DNA of 64,000 nt, from NCBI GenBank assembly GCA_964059195.1, contig CAXKWD010000006.1, positions 176,512,825 through 176,576,824 on the forward strand, in the 5' to 3' direction. The notes below the pieces were generated by a model. It did no database searches and was not told where the DNA came from. It saw nothing but the letters and a program-made list of their open reading frames with translations. Made by a program: the position numbers and the translations under genes. The DNA is from Ectobius pallidus. Its lineage: Eukaryota; Arthropoda; Insecta; Blattodea; Ectobiidae. Positions 12,801 through 27,800 of the stretch are shown piece by piece (the first letter of the stretch is position 1; each line of letters opens with the position of its first letter).

Positions 12801-15800
12801 TTCTTTCTTCCTTTTTTCTGTCTCTTTTCTTATCACTCTGTTTGTTTTACAGGTTATGATGTGTGTTATTTCTTGTAATAGTTGTATATGAACAGGAGAC
12901 TGGGTACCTCTTTATAGTATTTCATCTCTATTACTCATGTCTTCTTAGCGTATCCATCTACAAACCATCAAATATCTACTGAATTGTAAGAATGTAGCAT
13001 AATGTATGAAATCAACCAGTGAGTGTTGTCCTCTTGCAACCTTGCAAACATTTTCCACAAAGATAAAACAGTCTTGGACTCGCCTGTATCATGTCCATTT
13101 AAATTAATATCAGTTGAAATTTACTCCATAAAAATAAAATCAGGTAAACTGATGTAACAAAGTGCCAGTATGTTTTTGTTTAATCAGTTATGACTGCAAT
13201 TATGTTTTTTTAATTGATTTCCATGTTAAGCTCCAGATTTATTCATTAAGCAGGGCTTACGGAAGAAGAAAGGTCTACCATCTCGGCCACCTGGGTTATT
13301 TTAACGGTCTAGTTGGATAAGCGCATGTAAAACAATAGTGGTTTTGTCATAGCTACCTGTATTTTAATTTCCAAGGCCTTATACGATCACAGTAAAACAA
13401 TAGGCTATGTTGTCAAGATAACTGATTTTCATTTTTTTTTATAAATTCTTTCGAATACGTATATTACCATAAAATAGACACTAAATTGAGCATTACTCCG
13501 AAACAGGTCAACCGATTTTATCCATTATGAATAGACGTCTTCCCATGGGCATTATAAACGTGTATACCAAGTTTCATAAAAATCCGGTAAAGCGTATTTG
13601 AGTTACCGCGTCTTTAAAATATACACTAAATTGGGTTTTACTCCGGTACCGGTCAACAGATTAGGTTCAAATTCAATAGGGCACTTCTTATGGACGTCAT
13701 AAATGGGTATACCAAGTTTCATGGAAATCCGATACAGCGTATTTGAGTGATGGCGTCTTTCTATTATAATCTATTAAAATAGGCACTAAATTGGGCATTA
13801 CTCCGGTACCGGTGAACCGATTTGGTTCAATATCAATAGGGTTCTTCCCATCGACTTTATGAATGTTTATACCAAGTTTCATGAAAATCCGAAAAAACGT
13901 ACTTGAGTTATGGTGCGTACAGACGCACGGACAGACGGACATACAGACAGACATTTTTTCGTCCCCCACACAATCTCATAAAGTACCATACTGGCACTTA
14001 ATAACACCGATAATAAAAACAATAGACAATCAGTAGTTCCATGGCCTACCCTACACACATCCCGAACTCCTGATATAGCCTCGAATCTAAAAAGACTATA
14101 CAGCTGGGGGGGGGGGGAATTGTAATTAAGGCCATAGCAGACCTTGAATTTATCGTGAAACTATTAGTAATAAACATTATACGGACACAGCAGAAGAACT
14201 GAGGTGTTTTGAATATATCGACCACCATATGCTATCGATTTTGTTTTCTCACACTTCTCAAGTAGGACAGTACTGCGGCGTGACAATCATATTTTTACTG
14301 TTGATTATCTGGGGAATTGGGTGGCAACTATGGATAAGCAAATTTCATAGATAATCTGCAAAATGGTAAAAAAAGAAATCAAGACAAAAATGTTCTCGAA
14401 CAATTTTATTTCTACAATAAAAAAAAGTTTTGTATGGTTACAAATTTATTGGAATACTTTTCCACAAACAAATCAGTTGAGAGTTTTGTTTTTATGTTAC
14501 ATGACCTGTTCTTTGTTTGCAATTAATTTTTCTTTTAATACAATAATTTATATCACAAGAAAAGAAGAATAGATAGAAAGACCATGGATAATTGAGAATA
14601 TACTGTATCATTCCATTCTTCCTGCCTAACCAATCAGATTTGTTTGATTCTCTGTTTAACTTCCTGGCCTTCCTATTGGTCCAACACACTATAAGTATAG
14701 TACAGTATTTTATTAATTTATTGATCAATACATATGATATAGGACATGTCAATGTACAATACATATCATCCTTTCACAGACACATACATAATATTAACAT
14801 ACGTACAAACAGGCATTGGAACGAGAACCAGACGACGTTTGCAGTCTTTTAACTTGGTTACTAATCGACAATAAGCAGTAAAAATTATCACAAAGAAATA
14901 ATTATTGCCTACGTCCTGTTTCAATAATGGGGAATGATCAGTGTACAACATTCAGTGCAATTACAATAGTGCGAACACAGCCCGGGAAATTAAATTTAAA
15001 AAAAAAAATGTGCTAGCTAATGCCAATATCGTGTGTAATGTAAGGTAACTCGATTCAGTGCGCTATGCTCAAAGACTCGGAGTATTGACAAAAAGGCTAA
15101 TTTTCAAATATATACGCTAGCAGTATGATAAGGTTTATTTAGAAAACCAGTTCATTGTTTTTGAATCCCATAAAAAAAACACAGCTTATTTACTTAGTGA
15201 TTTTTTATGGCTTAGGCAAGAGTAATAAGAATATAAAATGGTTACATGATGTGAACAAAAAAAAGACATACGAACTTAGCTTTAAGGAAAGCACAGATGA
15301 AACTTACGCCATTTATTTTATTTTGATTTTTATCTTAAAAAGAATTTCTGAAGTTTCCTTCTGGAATCCAGTTATATTGTTTAGTAGCCCTTTATGCTTA
15401 CACACACACTTCCACGAAAAATGTGTAATTAATTGTTAAGATTGTCTACTGGTAAAACGACAAACGTCGAATCCGGTAGACTCTTTTGTAATTTTTCTTA
15501 CTACAATAAATATCATATCATATATAAATATCATATCATACGTACAAACATATGCCAGTACCTAAAAGTGAAGAAATTTTGAACAAATTCTAGGGCATCA
15601 TCAATAATTAATTTGTTGGTTGTAGATAATTTTATGAGATTTTATAGATTTTTAATTAATTTTTAAAATTTGCTAAAAATTAATCTACCGTATAATAACA
15701 TCCTGTTTTTAAAATATATTTGATTTAATTTTTAAACAGATTATGTGGTAATTGTTTTATTTCCACTGGTATTGTATTGTGTAATTTTATTCACATGAAG

Positions 15801-18800
15801 TGAAAATTTTTTATTTTACTGGCTCTTTTCTATAAATCACAGACCTTTAACCCTGAACGAGTTTACTTCTCCCAAGCAGTCAAAATATCAGAAACAGCCC
15901 TCCTATTCTCCCAAGAAACCATTTAGAACAACCAGGGCCGTATTTCTAAATAGGCTAAGTAGGCTGCAGCCTAGAGCGGCAAATTTTCAGGGGCGGCAGT
16001 TTGGCAATTTATTCAAAAGTTAAAATGAAGTATTTCGTAGGGTGAGTTGTTTTAGAGAAGTTTGTATATTTTTCAACAAATAAACCAGTAATTAACTACA
16101 TTTTGTGTAATTTCATTTCACCGTGTAGGACAACTTAATTCAAATTGAACACAGTTCTTGAATTACGCAAAAGATAGTCATTAGCATTAAAATATAAAAA
16201 TATGTTTAAAATAGTGATCACTGATCTCCAAGAACAAATTAATTAATTAATTTCGAAACACATTTAATTTTTTAACGAATCTTAAGAGAAGTAAGTGAAA
16301 AAAGTCGAAAACTAATTTGATTATATAATTTATTATGTAAACCATTAAAAGTATAGTTTTATCTAAACTAAATTAATTTTATGTTTAAAAAAGATGAAAA
16401 CACCAATGAATTCTATCCTTCTGTTGTATAAAACAAATGTATTAAGCAAATATGAAGTACCGAGGGGGCGGCAAATGGACTTCAGCCTATGGGCGGCGTA
16501 CTCTTAAATCCGGCCCTGAGAACAACACTCATTGGTTGATTTCATATTTCTTAATGCCAATTAGAAATATTTCTATTGCATTGTATCAGTTATAATTCTT
16601 CAAAAGTGTAGATTGAAATTTTGTCAGTGTCTCATGATAGATGAAGACAACGCCAATATCTGCTTGTGATTCACAGTGTATTTACATTTTAGGCGAGACT
16701 CGAGATGAAGAAGATGCTGAGTCCGGCAATGGAACTTCGCTTCCACAGTCGCCTCACAGCGTGGAAGGAGCAATCGGAGGACCCAAGTCACTCGACAGTG
16801 ACTTCGAAGAACCTAAACATTCCATTTTTGAAAAGAAGTAAGACATTTCAATCCTTATCCTAGCAATCTATGCACAGTCATTTATTTTGAGGCTGAACTG
16901 CCTACAATTTAACTTATCCTGCATGGCCGTAATAACAGCATTTTAAACTTCAAAGCTGCCTAAATGCACCTCTTCAAGAAAAATAAGATATTAATAAAAG
17001 AAAGTAGGGATGGGTCGATACCAGATTTTCTCGATACTCGATACTCGATACCGGTACATGATTTTTTCCTCGATACTCGATACTTCGATTCTCGATACCT
17101 TCAACATTTCCAGTTTCAATAAATAGGTACATTAAAAATTAAAATTTGAGAGAACTGTGTAATACCAACTAAATTAATTAAGTCTGCATATTTAATGAGA
17201 CAAAATTTAATACCATCAGTAGCCTATAATTAATTTTAAACTCTACATTAAAACTAAAATTAGTTTTGTAAACAGTCCACTTACAAGTTTTTGTTAAGAA
17301 ATACTAGCATTCTCACTTAATTGCAGAATTGCTGAATTACAAAAGTATCGAGCGAGTTTTCTGAAGTATCGTTCGATGCCGATACCATGCAAGTATCGAG
17401 GTATCGAAAGTATCGAGGACCCATCCCTAAAAGAAACAAAGCTAAACATACAAGGCGCATCCATAAAGTAAGTTTTCCCCGGCCGTTTACAGAAGAAAAA
17501 AAAAACACAAATTCGTGGACATGTATATTCCAACAGATACAGCAAGTATTCTGGTATTATTCAACATATTCGCTAATGGAATTGATAAATTTGTCATACC
17601 CTGGAACCAACTTTTGAATACCTGTGTCGTACAAGTCTACCGCCACAGATTTGAACCACTGAATGACAAACATCTCTGCCTCTCTGTCATTCCCTGTCAT
17701 TTCTTGAGGTGTAGGAAAAGATGGAAATCACTGGGAGTGAGGTCCGGGCTGTAGATTGGATGTTTAAACAACTCCCAGCAAGTCTATGCAGAAGTTGTCA
17801 CATAATGGTTCAAATCCCTGGTGGCAGATTTGTACGACATAGGTATTCAGAAGTTGGTCCCAAGGTATGACAAATGTCTCAGTTCCTGTGGCGAATATGT
17901 TGAATAATAGCTGAACACTTGCTTTATTAGTTAGAATATATCTGTGGCTTGGTTCTAAAAGGGCCAATGACATAAAACTTGCTTTTGAGATAACTGACTT
18001 TGAAGCCTTTATAATAGTAAAAGCTTTTTTCCGAGAACTTCCGACATTGGCCCTTAAGGTTTCTGTATTATGTCTATTAATTGCAACAGACATTGGCACT
18101 TTACTATACGAAAGATAAAGACTAGCCAAGCTCAATAATGCATAAATCTCATTTTTGCAAGAAATTGACATTAAGACTTTTAAAACCAATCCACAGATAT
18201 ATGTCCACAAAATTGTGTTTTGTTTCTATAAACAGCCCCAGGGGAAGTTACTTCATGGATGTGCCTCGTATAGTTCCTTTTGCACTTTCATTCTGAGATA
18301 TCCATGAATTTTTATTTGAGCTCTTCCTAATTTAGTATTTCCACATTTTGGTTCAGCCTGTCCTGAAGAGAGGTACTGCTTACATTGAAGTAGTTTGTCT
18401 TGCCTTCCAGAAGGAGCTTTCATTTTATTAATTGCCATTTAACTACAGTAAAACCTCGTTAACACGAATTCCAAGGGACCGAAAAATGAGGGGTTCGTGT
18501 TAAAAAAAATTCGTGCTAACCGGGGACTAATATTTTTTTTTAATGAACCAATTACGGTATACGCTATCGTAGAAAATACTGTTATATGCAAAAGTAGGCT
18601 ATGTAATTAGGCCTACCTTTTAAAAAAGATAATTTCCTGTTGAAAAATTCAAGTTGCGCTGTCACTCATGGGAATGAAAGTGCCTGGAAACTTCACGGCC
18701 AATTGTATTCACAGCTTCAGTAAACCCAGCAGATGATTCGGATGTTGCAGCAAAACGTTCTAAAGTGGCTATGGCGGCAAACACTTCCTGGCAGGTGGGT

Positions 18801-21800
18801 TACAAGTTTTAATGCAACGTATGATGAAATCGTACTGGTTATGTTTGAATGAACAGAAAAATAAAATAAGAAACGTTATAACCCGATTGTTGGCGGCACG
18901 ATGCTTTATTTATTTATTTAGCAATCCTGTAGACCAGCCGTACTGGCATAGGATAACAATAACAACTCCCGATTGTCGAGCGATTGCACCAGCCAGCGTT
19001 GATGTTAATCCAATTACTCGTAGCCGTTCACATAAGTAACCGGGAATTTAATAAAGGTTTACGTTTAATTTCATTTCTTGCATACCTAGCGAAGGAAGAA
19101 CAATTTGAAAAGCTTTGGAAGTTGTGTTAAATGACATTTCAAGATTCAAGGGACAGAAAAACAGTTTGCAGTTCGTGGTAACCGAAATTCGTGTTAACCG
19201 ACAAAGCTTTCATAAGAAACAATAAATCTTTGCCGGGACCAAATCTTTGTTCTTGTTAACAGAGTGTTCGTCGTAAGCGAGTTCTTGTTAACGAGGTTTT
19301 ACTGTAATTACAAGCCTATAATTGGGTCAACAACATAAATGTAGAATAGACACAAATCTGATGAATAAACTAACAAGTTACCTACTCTTAAACAATTCAA
19401 CGGCCCTAAATAGCGTGCTTGCTCCCTCACTTCGTGAGACATCGGGTATACTCGGCGATATTCGTCTCTCGCAGTCTAAACTTTCACGAAGAGTACAAAA
19501 TTAGGAAAACCGTTTCTTTATTATATAAGGCCTAAGTTAAATGAACACAATGACAAATATTCTAATTTTATTTTCACTTACAATTTTCATAGCTCTGAAC
19601 CACAAACATTTTTAATAATATACCAGTGTAAATTTCTTAAAAATCCTGGAGTCAATGAATAGTGGCGGGCGAAGCCGGGGGCACCAGCAGTAAAATATTG
19701 ATGATTTAACTCTTGAAATATCGCTGATAATAATAATCCGAATCAATCACTCCTTCTCTTGAAAAATTATATAATTTTTGAAAATTACACTGAATTTATC
19801 AAATAAAATTCACATCTCATTCATCTGTCAACAAACAGTTGAGAAACAATACGTATTATCAGTGTTCACAGGTAGCTTTGGAACTGCATAAAACTTGCGA
19901 TATAATTAATTTCTGAAATCTATGTACTGGTAGGAACGAATTATATTCTAAAGGAAAAAGCAATAGTATATGATGAAATATTTTAAATAAAATTTGATGA
20001 ACCCAGCACTGACTTTTGTATTGTCAGTGCCTTCAGGATTCTAGACCTGTAAGTTTCATATTAAGGCATCATTTTAACCCTGGCAAAGCCAAGGGCTATT
20101 TTCTAGTTTTATTACAAATAGTCGGGTAACTTTTTTTTTTTTTTTTTTAAGTTTTTTGGAATTTTTTTGTACTTTTACTGTTATTTTGTAGCTCATTTTT
20201 AAAGTATTTTTAGGTCATCAAAATCTGGGCCCTGTTGTTAACAGATTCTCACCTGGTGAAGGTAAATGCAAACCAACGCAATCAGAAACACTGATAATTA
20301 TTAATTTCAGTTCTTATTAAGGTATTGCATTCTTTTGCAGATCGTATGGGGAAATATCAATGTCTCTCTGTGGTGGAGCAGCAACTGCCGAAGGAATTGT
20401 CAACAAACCGTCAGAAGACAGTTTCTTCCAGAGCTTAGTCACTTACAATGATCTTATTGAGAATCCCAAGATAATAGAGAATCCTGACCTTGTGGTGAGA
20501 TTGAACGGGAAGTACTACAACTGGCGAGCAGCCTGCCCTCTCATCATGTCGCTCGTCATCTACCAGAAAGCTCTGCCTCAGGTGAGGCAATGTTAAAACT
20601 AGAGTTTTTAATAATGCACTCTTTTACAAGCTAGTTAACACTAATGTGTGCAAGATGTGAAAGAAATATCAGAAAATTGATGGTTCATTTTGCATATTTT
20701 AAGTCATACGAGTAATGTATGGGGTATGCCGTGGCATAGTGGTTGAGGCGCTGCGCTACAAACCGGAAGGTCGCGGGTTCGATCCCTGATGAGGTCGGAG
20801 TTTTTCAATTGGCCTAATCCTTCTGGTGGCACGATGGCCCTGGGGTCGATTCAGCCTCTAACAGAAATGAGTACCAGGAGCAATTCTGGGGGTAAAGGCG
20901 ACCGGTGCGTAAGGCTGACAACCTTACCACCTTCATGTGCCGATGTCTAAAAATCTGGGAGCCTCAATCTCCTGGAACCCTCTGGGCCTCCATGGCCTGT
21001 AATAGGGAAAACTTTACTTTACGAGTAATGTGCTAAAGTGAGACAGATGTATTGGTGTTTGCTTGCTTCAGGTTCCCTTCTTAGAACGGCCAGACTTTAG
21101 ATACTGGCAGTTTGACAAAACAAAATCTTGGGGAAAAAAAACTCTCTTTGCTATTGTATTACAAATACAGTGGAACCTCATTAGCACGTTCCTCATTACT
21201 ACGTTTTCCCGCATAGTACGTCGGTTTCTTGAAGTCCCGGTCCCAATCTTAATAATTACATGTTTAAATGTTTCTTAACACGTTTTGGTTTAACGCTTAG
21301 TACGTTCGTATTTGACTCGCTAACCACACTTTGCCAAACACAAACTTTGTTTGTGTCCGATCGTGTAATCTCTATGTCAGAATTCTTGTACTCTTTGCTC
21401 TATGGGACCAATCGTCAGTCATTATAGTTGCTTCTCATTGGTCATTTGGACACCAATCGTCAGCCATTGTGTTTGCTTCTCATTGGTCATTTTGACTTCA
21501 TGCGGATTTTTCAGCGTCAGCTATATAGCCGCCATTTTTTTTGTGATATTTTTATTGTGTTCTCTAGGTAGTGAATATGTTTCAAATTTCTTACGGTTCG
21601 TGTGGTGTCGAGAAGAAAATATTAGAATTTTTGATGAAATGTAGGCTAAAAAAGCAGATAATGCTTCTCACATAGGTATTGGATCGCATTTCATTAGCAA
21701 TTTGACTTTGTTCGCTAACATTCAGGCACGTCTGAAATTTTGAACAATTACACTTCCAGTTATTTTATGTTTGTTAATAGATTGTGGAGTGCAACTTGTT

Positions 21801-24800
21801 TCATGTGTGATGTTTTAGAATAAAGTGGATGCTTTTTTGTGTGAATTTCGTATGGTTTTTCATTAAATATGGCTCCCATACATTCCTTCAATTTTTGCAA
21901 CTTTGTTTAATTTTTTCAAATAAAATCGTTAGGCCTATGTATTTGTTTACATAATTTAAATCTCGCATAACTAATGGCTTGGCATAGAAGCTCCTGTGTG
22001 TCAATATGGGTATTTCTGAGTCATTAGGATGCACTTTTGAGTGGTTCTGAGCAACTTAGAAAACATAGGCCTATCTACATACTCCCTACGATTTTTTTTT
22101 AAATTTTCAGAAGTACGTTTTCCAGTTTAAGACGTCTATTTTTTTCGGTCCCTAAAGAAACGTGTTAATGAGGTTCCACTGTATAAACAAGTGAGAGATT
22201 TTGAATTTCTCACAGTTTATATCCCATTCTTTGGAAGCATTGTCTATGCACAATATGATAAAATTAAGTGCAGGAAATTTAAAACATCGCATCTAGTTAT
22301 ATTGGGGGTTTACTTTACAGTTTGGTACAACTGGATTATTCATGAAGTTAATTGTGTTTATTGCAGCAAGTGGTAGACACTTATGTGTCCGAGTACATGT
22401 CACACCAGAAGGGCTCAGCAAAACAAGCAAATACTCAGGAACCAAGCCGAGGGTACTCGTCATGGTTTTACTGGCGTCGCACTTCTGAACCCAAGAAGAT
22501 GACTGCACACAATGCTAGTGATGTGTCGTCACCAGAATCTGAAAAACTTGCAGAAGTGAAGGAGGTAAGTGGGGGACCACGTGCCTTACATATTTATAAT
22601 TAACTTATTTTTAGTGATCTAGTTTTTGTGTGTGATGGATTCACGAATTGTGGTTATTTAGTGCTAGATTGGTATTTTATGAGATTGTGTGGTGGACGGG
22701 AAAATGTCTTTCCATCTGTCTGTCTGTACGCACAATAACTCGAATATGCTTTATTGGGTTTTTATGAAACTTGGTATACACATTTATAACATCCATGAGA
22801 AGAAACCTATTGACATTGGACCAAATTGGTTGACCCGTACTGGAGTAATGCTCAATTTAGTGCCTTTTTATGGTAATATCTTAGAAAGAATTTACCAAAT
22901 GCAAATCAGTTCTCATGACTACATATTGTTTTACATTGTTCATATACGGCTTTGGAAGTTGCAATACAGGTAGCTTTGACAAATAATACTATTCCTTCAT
23001 ATATGCTTATTAAAATAGACCTTTGTTCTTCCATAAGCCCTGCTTAATGAATCGATCTGGAGCTTAACTTGGAAATAGATTACAAAAGTAACTTATTTTC
23101 TGCATAGCATAATTGCAATTATCACTGATTAAACAAAAACGTTCTGGCACTTTGTTACATCAGTTTACCTGATTTTATTTACAATGAAACACTTCTAGGT
23201 CGAAAATATTATTGTTTTGCATTTGCAAAAAACATAATTTTGTGTATAAGTAACTATTTCTGGGAATTACACAGTGAAGTGATATACAATTACACTAAAA
23301 AAGTTGTATTTACATACATACTTCACTAACTTTACCTAATTTTTCTCAGGACAGATCTGTTTCATCCACCCTTGTGGATATCCTCAGCTGATTTCTACTT
23401 TCTGGAGTTGTGTTGCCATCTATTGTAGGAAAGATGAATCTCGTGATGAGGCTGTCTTCTGCTTAGCAGATAGCAATAGATGGCAACACAACTCCAGAAA
23501 GTAGAAATCAGCTGAGGATATCCACAAGGGTGGATGAAACAGATCTGTCCTGAGAAAAATTAGGTAAAGTTAGTGAAGTATGTATGTAAATACAACTTTT
23601 TTAGAGTAATAATTTTGTGTATTTGCCAAATTTTCGTTTTTAGTGCTAACTTCTATATTTTGATGGAAATTTGAGATTTTAGAAAGGTATTTTTAAGAGG
23701 ACTTAAATGATATTATTGAAACTCACATAACATTTACACAAATATTCAATAAACCTTACGTTGAATTGGCGGATTGTGTTGTGCTCCCTCGATATAAGTA
23801 GCTCAAGTCTTAATGAGATGCTCTACTAATTTGATAGCCAGAGTTTGATATTGGTGATGATGTTTTCCAGCTGGGGACACCAGAAAGCCAGGACGAGGGA
23901 GTGTCTATGTCGGGTCTGTCTGAGAGCGAGAAGAAAGACTTGAGTCCTGACGGGCAGACTAAGGAGGTGCCTATCAACATTCCAGTACACGCTGAGAAAG
24001 GACAGCCTGGGTTCCACAGCGCTCCAGAGTACCTGGAAATTCAGAAAGAGTAAGATATGCTTTTCAATGATTTGTGGCTCCATGTAGTATTCTAGGAGAG
24101 GAAAGATGGGATCTTAATAGTGTAGCATAGTTTTATGAGGGTGATTCAACAAGTCTCAAAACGGGGTATTGACCAGTTTATTTGTAATCGTACACATTGT
24201 TTAACAGAATTCTCTCCATCTACCTAAAGTTCCATTTAACAACCGGAGCCATTAAGGATAAAGAAGGTTCGATCCAGGCTCAGGTCGATGGCATTTATAT
24301 GTGCATAAATGTGACAGGCCCATGTCACTAGATTTATTGACATGTAAAAGAAATCCTGCGGGACAAAATTCCGGCACACCGGCGACAGTCACAGGCCTAA
24401 GTTGCAGTACAACACCGTCGTTAAATAACCATACACCAACCAAGGATAAAAAAAAAAAAAAAAAAAGTGCTAGCAAGTTTAGAGATTATAGTGGATATCA
24501 CCAGATGTCACTGTCGTTCTCGTCCCTTTTGTACAAATTAATAATCATCAATTTCCTTCACTTTAACCACTACAAATACTTCAGGGTGTCCACTGGTCGG
24601 GAAAATCCGGGAATCCGGGAAAAGGCCGGGAATTTCGTATGGTCGGGAAAATCCGGGAAAAGTCAATGAATTTGTTAAAATATCCGGGAAAATTCAAAAA
24701 AATTGCAAAGTGTGATCTAAAAGACTTCTAGACAATAATAGGCCTATATGAAAGTATATTTAATTTATTTTATTGTTCCTAATTCTTGCATCTGTTATAG

Positions 24801-27800
24801 CCTAAGTAATTATTGTTTGCAATTACTTTTGTTACTAAAAGTTTTTCTTATTTAAAGTATGTATAATCCTATAATTTTTCTTACACAGTTATTAGAAAGT
24901 GCTTCATATTTTGGTCGGGAATTTCTGAAATGATCAATGAAAATCAGGGAATAAGCCGGGAATTTCTTCAGCATTACTTGGTGGACACCCTGTACTTATT
25001 ATTCCTATTACTATTATTATCGTGTATCTATTAATCATTTACAATTCATAATAATAAAAATAACTATTACAGCAATAAACAGTGAGTCCACATTTTGGAA
25101 AGTCAGGGAAATTGAAATCGGTTCTAGGGAAAGTCAAGGAATTTTTTAAAATAATAAAGTCATAGGAAAAATAACTAACACCAGAAAGCGAAATGTAAGG
25201 CACATTTGTTTTTATCTAGTCTGCTGTAACCCAATCGGTGTAAGCAGTTTTCAATACTTGAGCTAATTATTTCTTATTTTTGATAGATAGTGTTGAAGGA
25301 GAGTAGATATTTTGTTTTGTTTACAAGAAACCTTGACCGAGTGAGGTGGCCAAGATGAAAATTGGTCTCACATTCAGGAGGGTCCAGGCTCAAATCCCAT
25401 GGTCAGCCAATTTGACATCGGTTTTTCAGTGTTTCCCCATTTGTAAAGGCAAATGTCGAATCGGATATTTACATACCATGATACATCCTCAACATTTCAT
25501 CCTGTACCGTATCCATTTAAATTAATATCAGTTGAAATTTACTCCATAAAAATACACCAATATTAGAAACAATTGACAATCAATAGTTCCATGGCCTACC
25601 CTGCTGTACAGACACAGATCCCGAACTCCTGATATGGCATAGTAGCTAAAAGGAGTATAAATACGGCTGAACTTAAAAAAAAATTAAAAAGAAATAATAA
25701 TAATAATAAATAAAAAAGTAAACATTGATTCTTGTGGTCAGGGAAATGTAAGTTTCTGGTCTTGGAAAGTCAGGGAAATTAATTTTAAAATTTCTGTCAC
25801 CCTGTAAAAATTTGGTCCATAAACTAGATATTGGCAGGTTGACAAAACTGAAATGTCAGTACAATATTTAACTTAGTTACTGAAAGCCAGTAGATAATTC
25901 CTAAGCAAGGTAAGAAATATTATTTATTTTACGGAACCTAGGGGTTCTTTGCCTCGCTTACATGAGCCCGCCATTCAACCCTATTCTGTGCTAACCCCAT
26001 CCAATCAACCCTCGCAAATCCTACTTCCCTTAAATCTACTCTAATATTGCGTTCCCATCTACGTCTAGATCTTCCAAGTGGTCTTTTCCCTTCGGGTCTC
26101 CCAGTCAGTATTTTTTAAATATGTCTTTCCTCCCCCATTTCATCCTCTGTGATTTAATTACCCTTACTTTATTCGGTGAATAATACAGGTTATGAAGCTC
26201 ATCGTTATGCAGTTTCCATCTCTCTTAGGCCCAAATATTTTCCTAAGCCCCCTGTTTTCGAACACACACTTTGATTAATGTAAATGACTATTACTTTTCA
26301 ACAAGTCCTTAAAAGCCCACAGCTTCAAACAAATGAAAATTTCAGGCTTTAGCTATGGGAACTACTTTATTTTTGTACACAGAGAGATTGCATCTTCCCC
26401 TCGTGTACGATATTATTTAATTTTCAGGGTGAAGGAAGAAGGCTACAGTGGATCCAACTCGTCAGATGAATCCGACAATGGCAGAGCCAAGTCTCAGCCG
26501 GTCAAGTTGCCAATACAGAGACGTAGCTACTATGAACACACCGAGAAGTATCGCAAGACGCTTCGTCTCTCTTCTGACCAGATTGTGAGTTGAAATCATG
26601 TCATAACATTCAACTTGATAAATTGTATTAGAACATGTTTTATTGTTATCAGCTGAGGATGTACCCAATAGAAGCTTTTGAAACGTATTATAACTGAAGC
26701 CTGGATTTGAAGGTTTTAACTTACTGGTACTCCTATTTAATATTAATCCATTGGCCTATTGAAGACATTCTCGATTATAAGATCCCCTCCCCTCTTAAAA
26801 TACGAAATTATGGAAAATAACAGGGTCTTATACCCAAGTAATTCCACTACTTACAATTTTAAACTCTCAAGTACATTTTTGGTAGAAATTTGGTAAGTGG
26901 AAAACATGTATTAGTAATATAGTAATATAAGAATTGAGTCAATTTTAGTGGCACTTACTTCACTTGAGTTCTCTATTTGGGGACTAGTTTCGGGAGATTT
27001 TTCCTCCCATATTCGAACAAAATTGTCACGAAAGTAGTAGGGGTAAGTAGCAAGCATAGAGTTGATATCGAAAGAGTGGGGCCTTGGGAGCGCATGGGGG
27101 AAAGGTATCAGGCATTGAGTGGTGGGCTAGTGGCGTGATGAGCCCTTCACCATTATAGATGGCTCTAATCATTGAGTGAGCATTGTTTACACATCACTAA
27201 CATTCTTGGAAACTTAACCAAAGTTTCCCGTTCATGTAAACAAACACAGTGGCTACGATCAGTGACAGTCGGGGCATTAGTTCATCACAACTGTGTTACT
27301 GTTTTATACGTATTTGATTTTAAATGCCAAAAAAGTGAATTTCTTATTTTATTCAGGTGATTTCCTTCTTCTGATCGATATAATTGTATGTATTCCTCTA
27401 TTTCACTCTCAACGTTGCCAAACTTCTGTCGCATGGCGTTCCATGCACCCGATTTTTTTGTCAGATCTTTGCAGAATTGCCTTTTACTGCCTCCTATAAC
27501 AAAGAAATGCACCTTTGAATTGTAAAGTAACTGGTATTCTATAATAATGTAAACATAATCCCAGTTGACATTCAGTTTTATTTTCAAATAAATGATACCA
27601 TCTTGAATCATTAAAAAATACACATTTACACATATACAATGGATCTTTAAAACATTTAAAGTACGACGTTTCAACCCTTCCTGTGGGTCTTCCTCAGGTA
27701 CAATAAAAACACTAAAATACAGCTCGAAGCTCTCATGAATAAATATCTATCAGTCACTGCCACTTGTCAGTGGCAGTGACTGATAGATATTTATTCATGA

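Larger units (their letters stand above)
23290..23608. mobile_element. Inverted-repeat element with two hammerhead-like motifs
   Basis: Arms 23290-23424 and 23473-23608 are nearly identical inverted copies around a 48-bp centre. Each arm carries one complete hammerhead-like motif, so transcripts of either strand would contain one. Probably a Penelope-like terminal region in inverted arrangement. Confidence 0.7.

Noticed and set aside
14363..14951. Cluster of overlapping ORFs on both strands
   Set aside because: AT-rich sequence with no conserved domain; overlapping frames on both strands indicate chance.
17764..18210. 148-codon - strand ORF
   Set aside because: Runs through a mariner arm in the wrong frame and an unrelated insertion.
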